Position numbers and translations under genes: made by a program. From Actinomycetes bacterium (GTDB taxonomy: Bacteria; Actinomycetota; Acidimicrobiia; Acidimicrobiales; Acidimicrobiaceae), in contig JAJYGZ010000057.1 in NCBI GenBank assembly GCA_021790495.1, positions 1 through 5,763 of the forward strand: DNA of 5,763 nucleotides, given 5' to 3'. The first letter of the stretch is position 1. Every line of letters begins with the position of its first letter. The notes below the pieces were generated by a model. The model was given only the letters and a program-made list of their open reading frames with translations, had not been told where the DNA came from and made no database searches. Below, piece by piece: positions 5,739 to 5,763 of the stretch.

Positions 5739-5759
5739 ATCGGACAAACTATCCGATTT
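5739..5759 (+). terminator. Weak candidate terminator after nadC
   Basis: ATCGGA and TCCGAT form a perfect 6-base stem around CAAACTA, followed by TT. The stem is short and the T-run minimal, and the window ends 4 bases later. It could equally be an operator for the next gene. Confidence 0.25.
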
Positions 5760-5763
5760 CGCC

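Overview
The window holds five same-strand genes: a ROK-family sugar kinase, an NrtR-type NAD regulator, and nadA-nadB-nadC, the complete route from aspartate to nicotinate mononucleotide. G+C is fairly high (about 60% by eye). The NrtR is of the long actinobacterial type, with motifs PWEDWR, YELLFE and DHRRIVATALERLRGKLSYRP. Together with the nadABC order this suggests an actinobacterium. A moderate-G+C lineage such as Acidimicrobiia is possible but is only a guess.

Layout. Bases 1-61 are a short leader with a good ribosome binding site but no convincing promoter. The ROK kinase (62-943) starts at GTG. An 83-base gap (944-1026) carries a hairpin and a longer-range inverted repeat. nrtR (1027-2106) follows. 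A well-formed sigma70-type promoter sits across its 3' end (-35 TTGCCA, 17-base spacer, -10 TAGAAT), and the nrtR stop codon TAG is the first half of the -10 box. A perfect 19-base palindrome (2115-2133) lies at the predicted transcription start and is the likely NrtR operator. nadA (2177-3157), nadB (3163-4827) and nadC (4824-5693) follow almost without gaps: 5 bases between nadA and nadB, and a 4-base GTGA overlap between nadB and nadC. Bases 5694-5763 hold a 12-base direct repeat and a small inverted repeat, with no gene.

How it works together. NadB oxidises L-aspartate to iminoaspartate. NadA, a [4Fe-4S] enzyme, condenses that with dihydroxyacetone phosphate to quinolinate. NadC uses PRPP to make nicotinate mononucleotide. 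NrtR proteins bind an NAD-related metabolite and repress NAD genes. Here the palindrome is placed so that bound NrtR would block RNA polymerase at the nadABC promoter. Any role of the ROK kinase in this circuit is unproven.

I see no mobile element, CRISPR array, RNA gene or clearly undescribed system. The most interesting parts are the compact promoter/stop-codon/operator arrangement, the loss of the zinc-site cysteines in the ROK protein, the degenerate Nudix box with an extra loop in NrtR, and a strong hairpin inside nadB.
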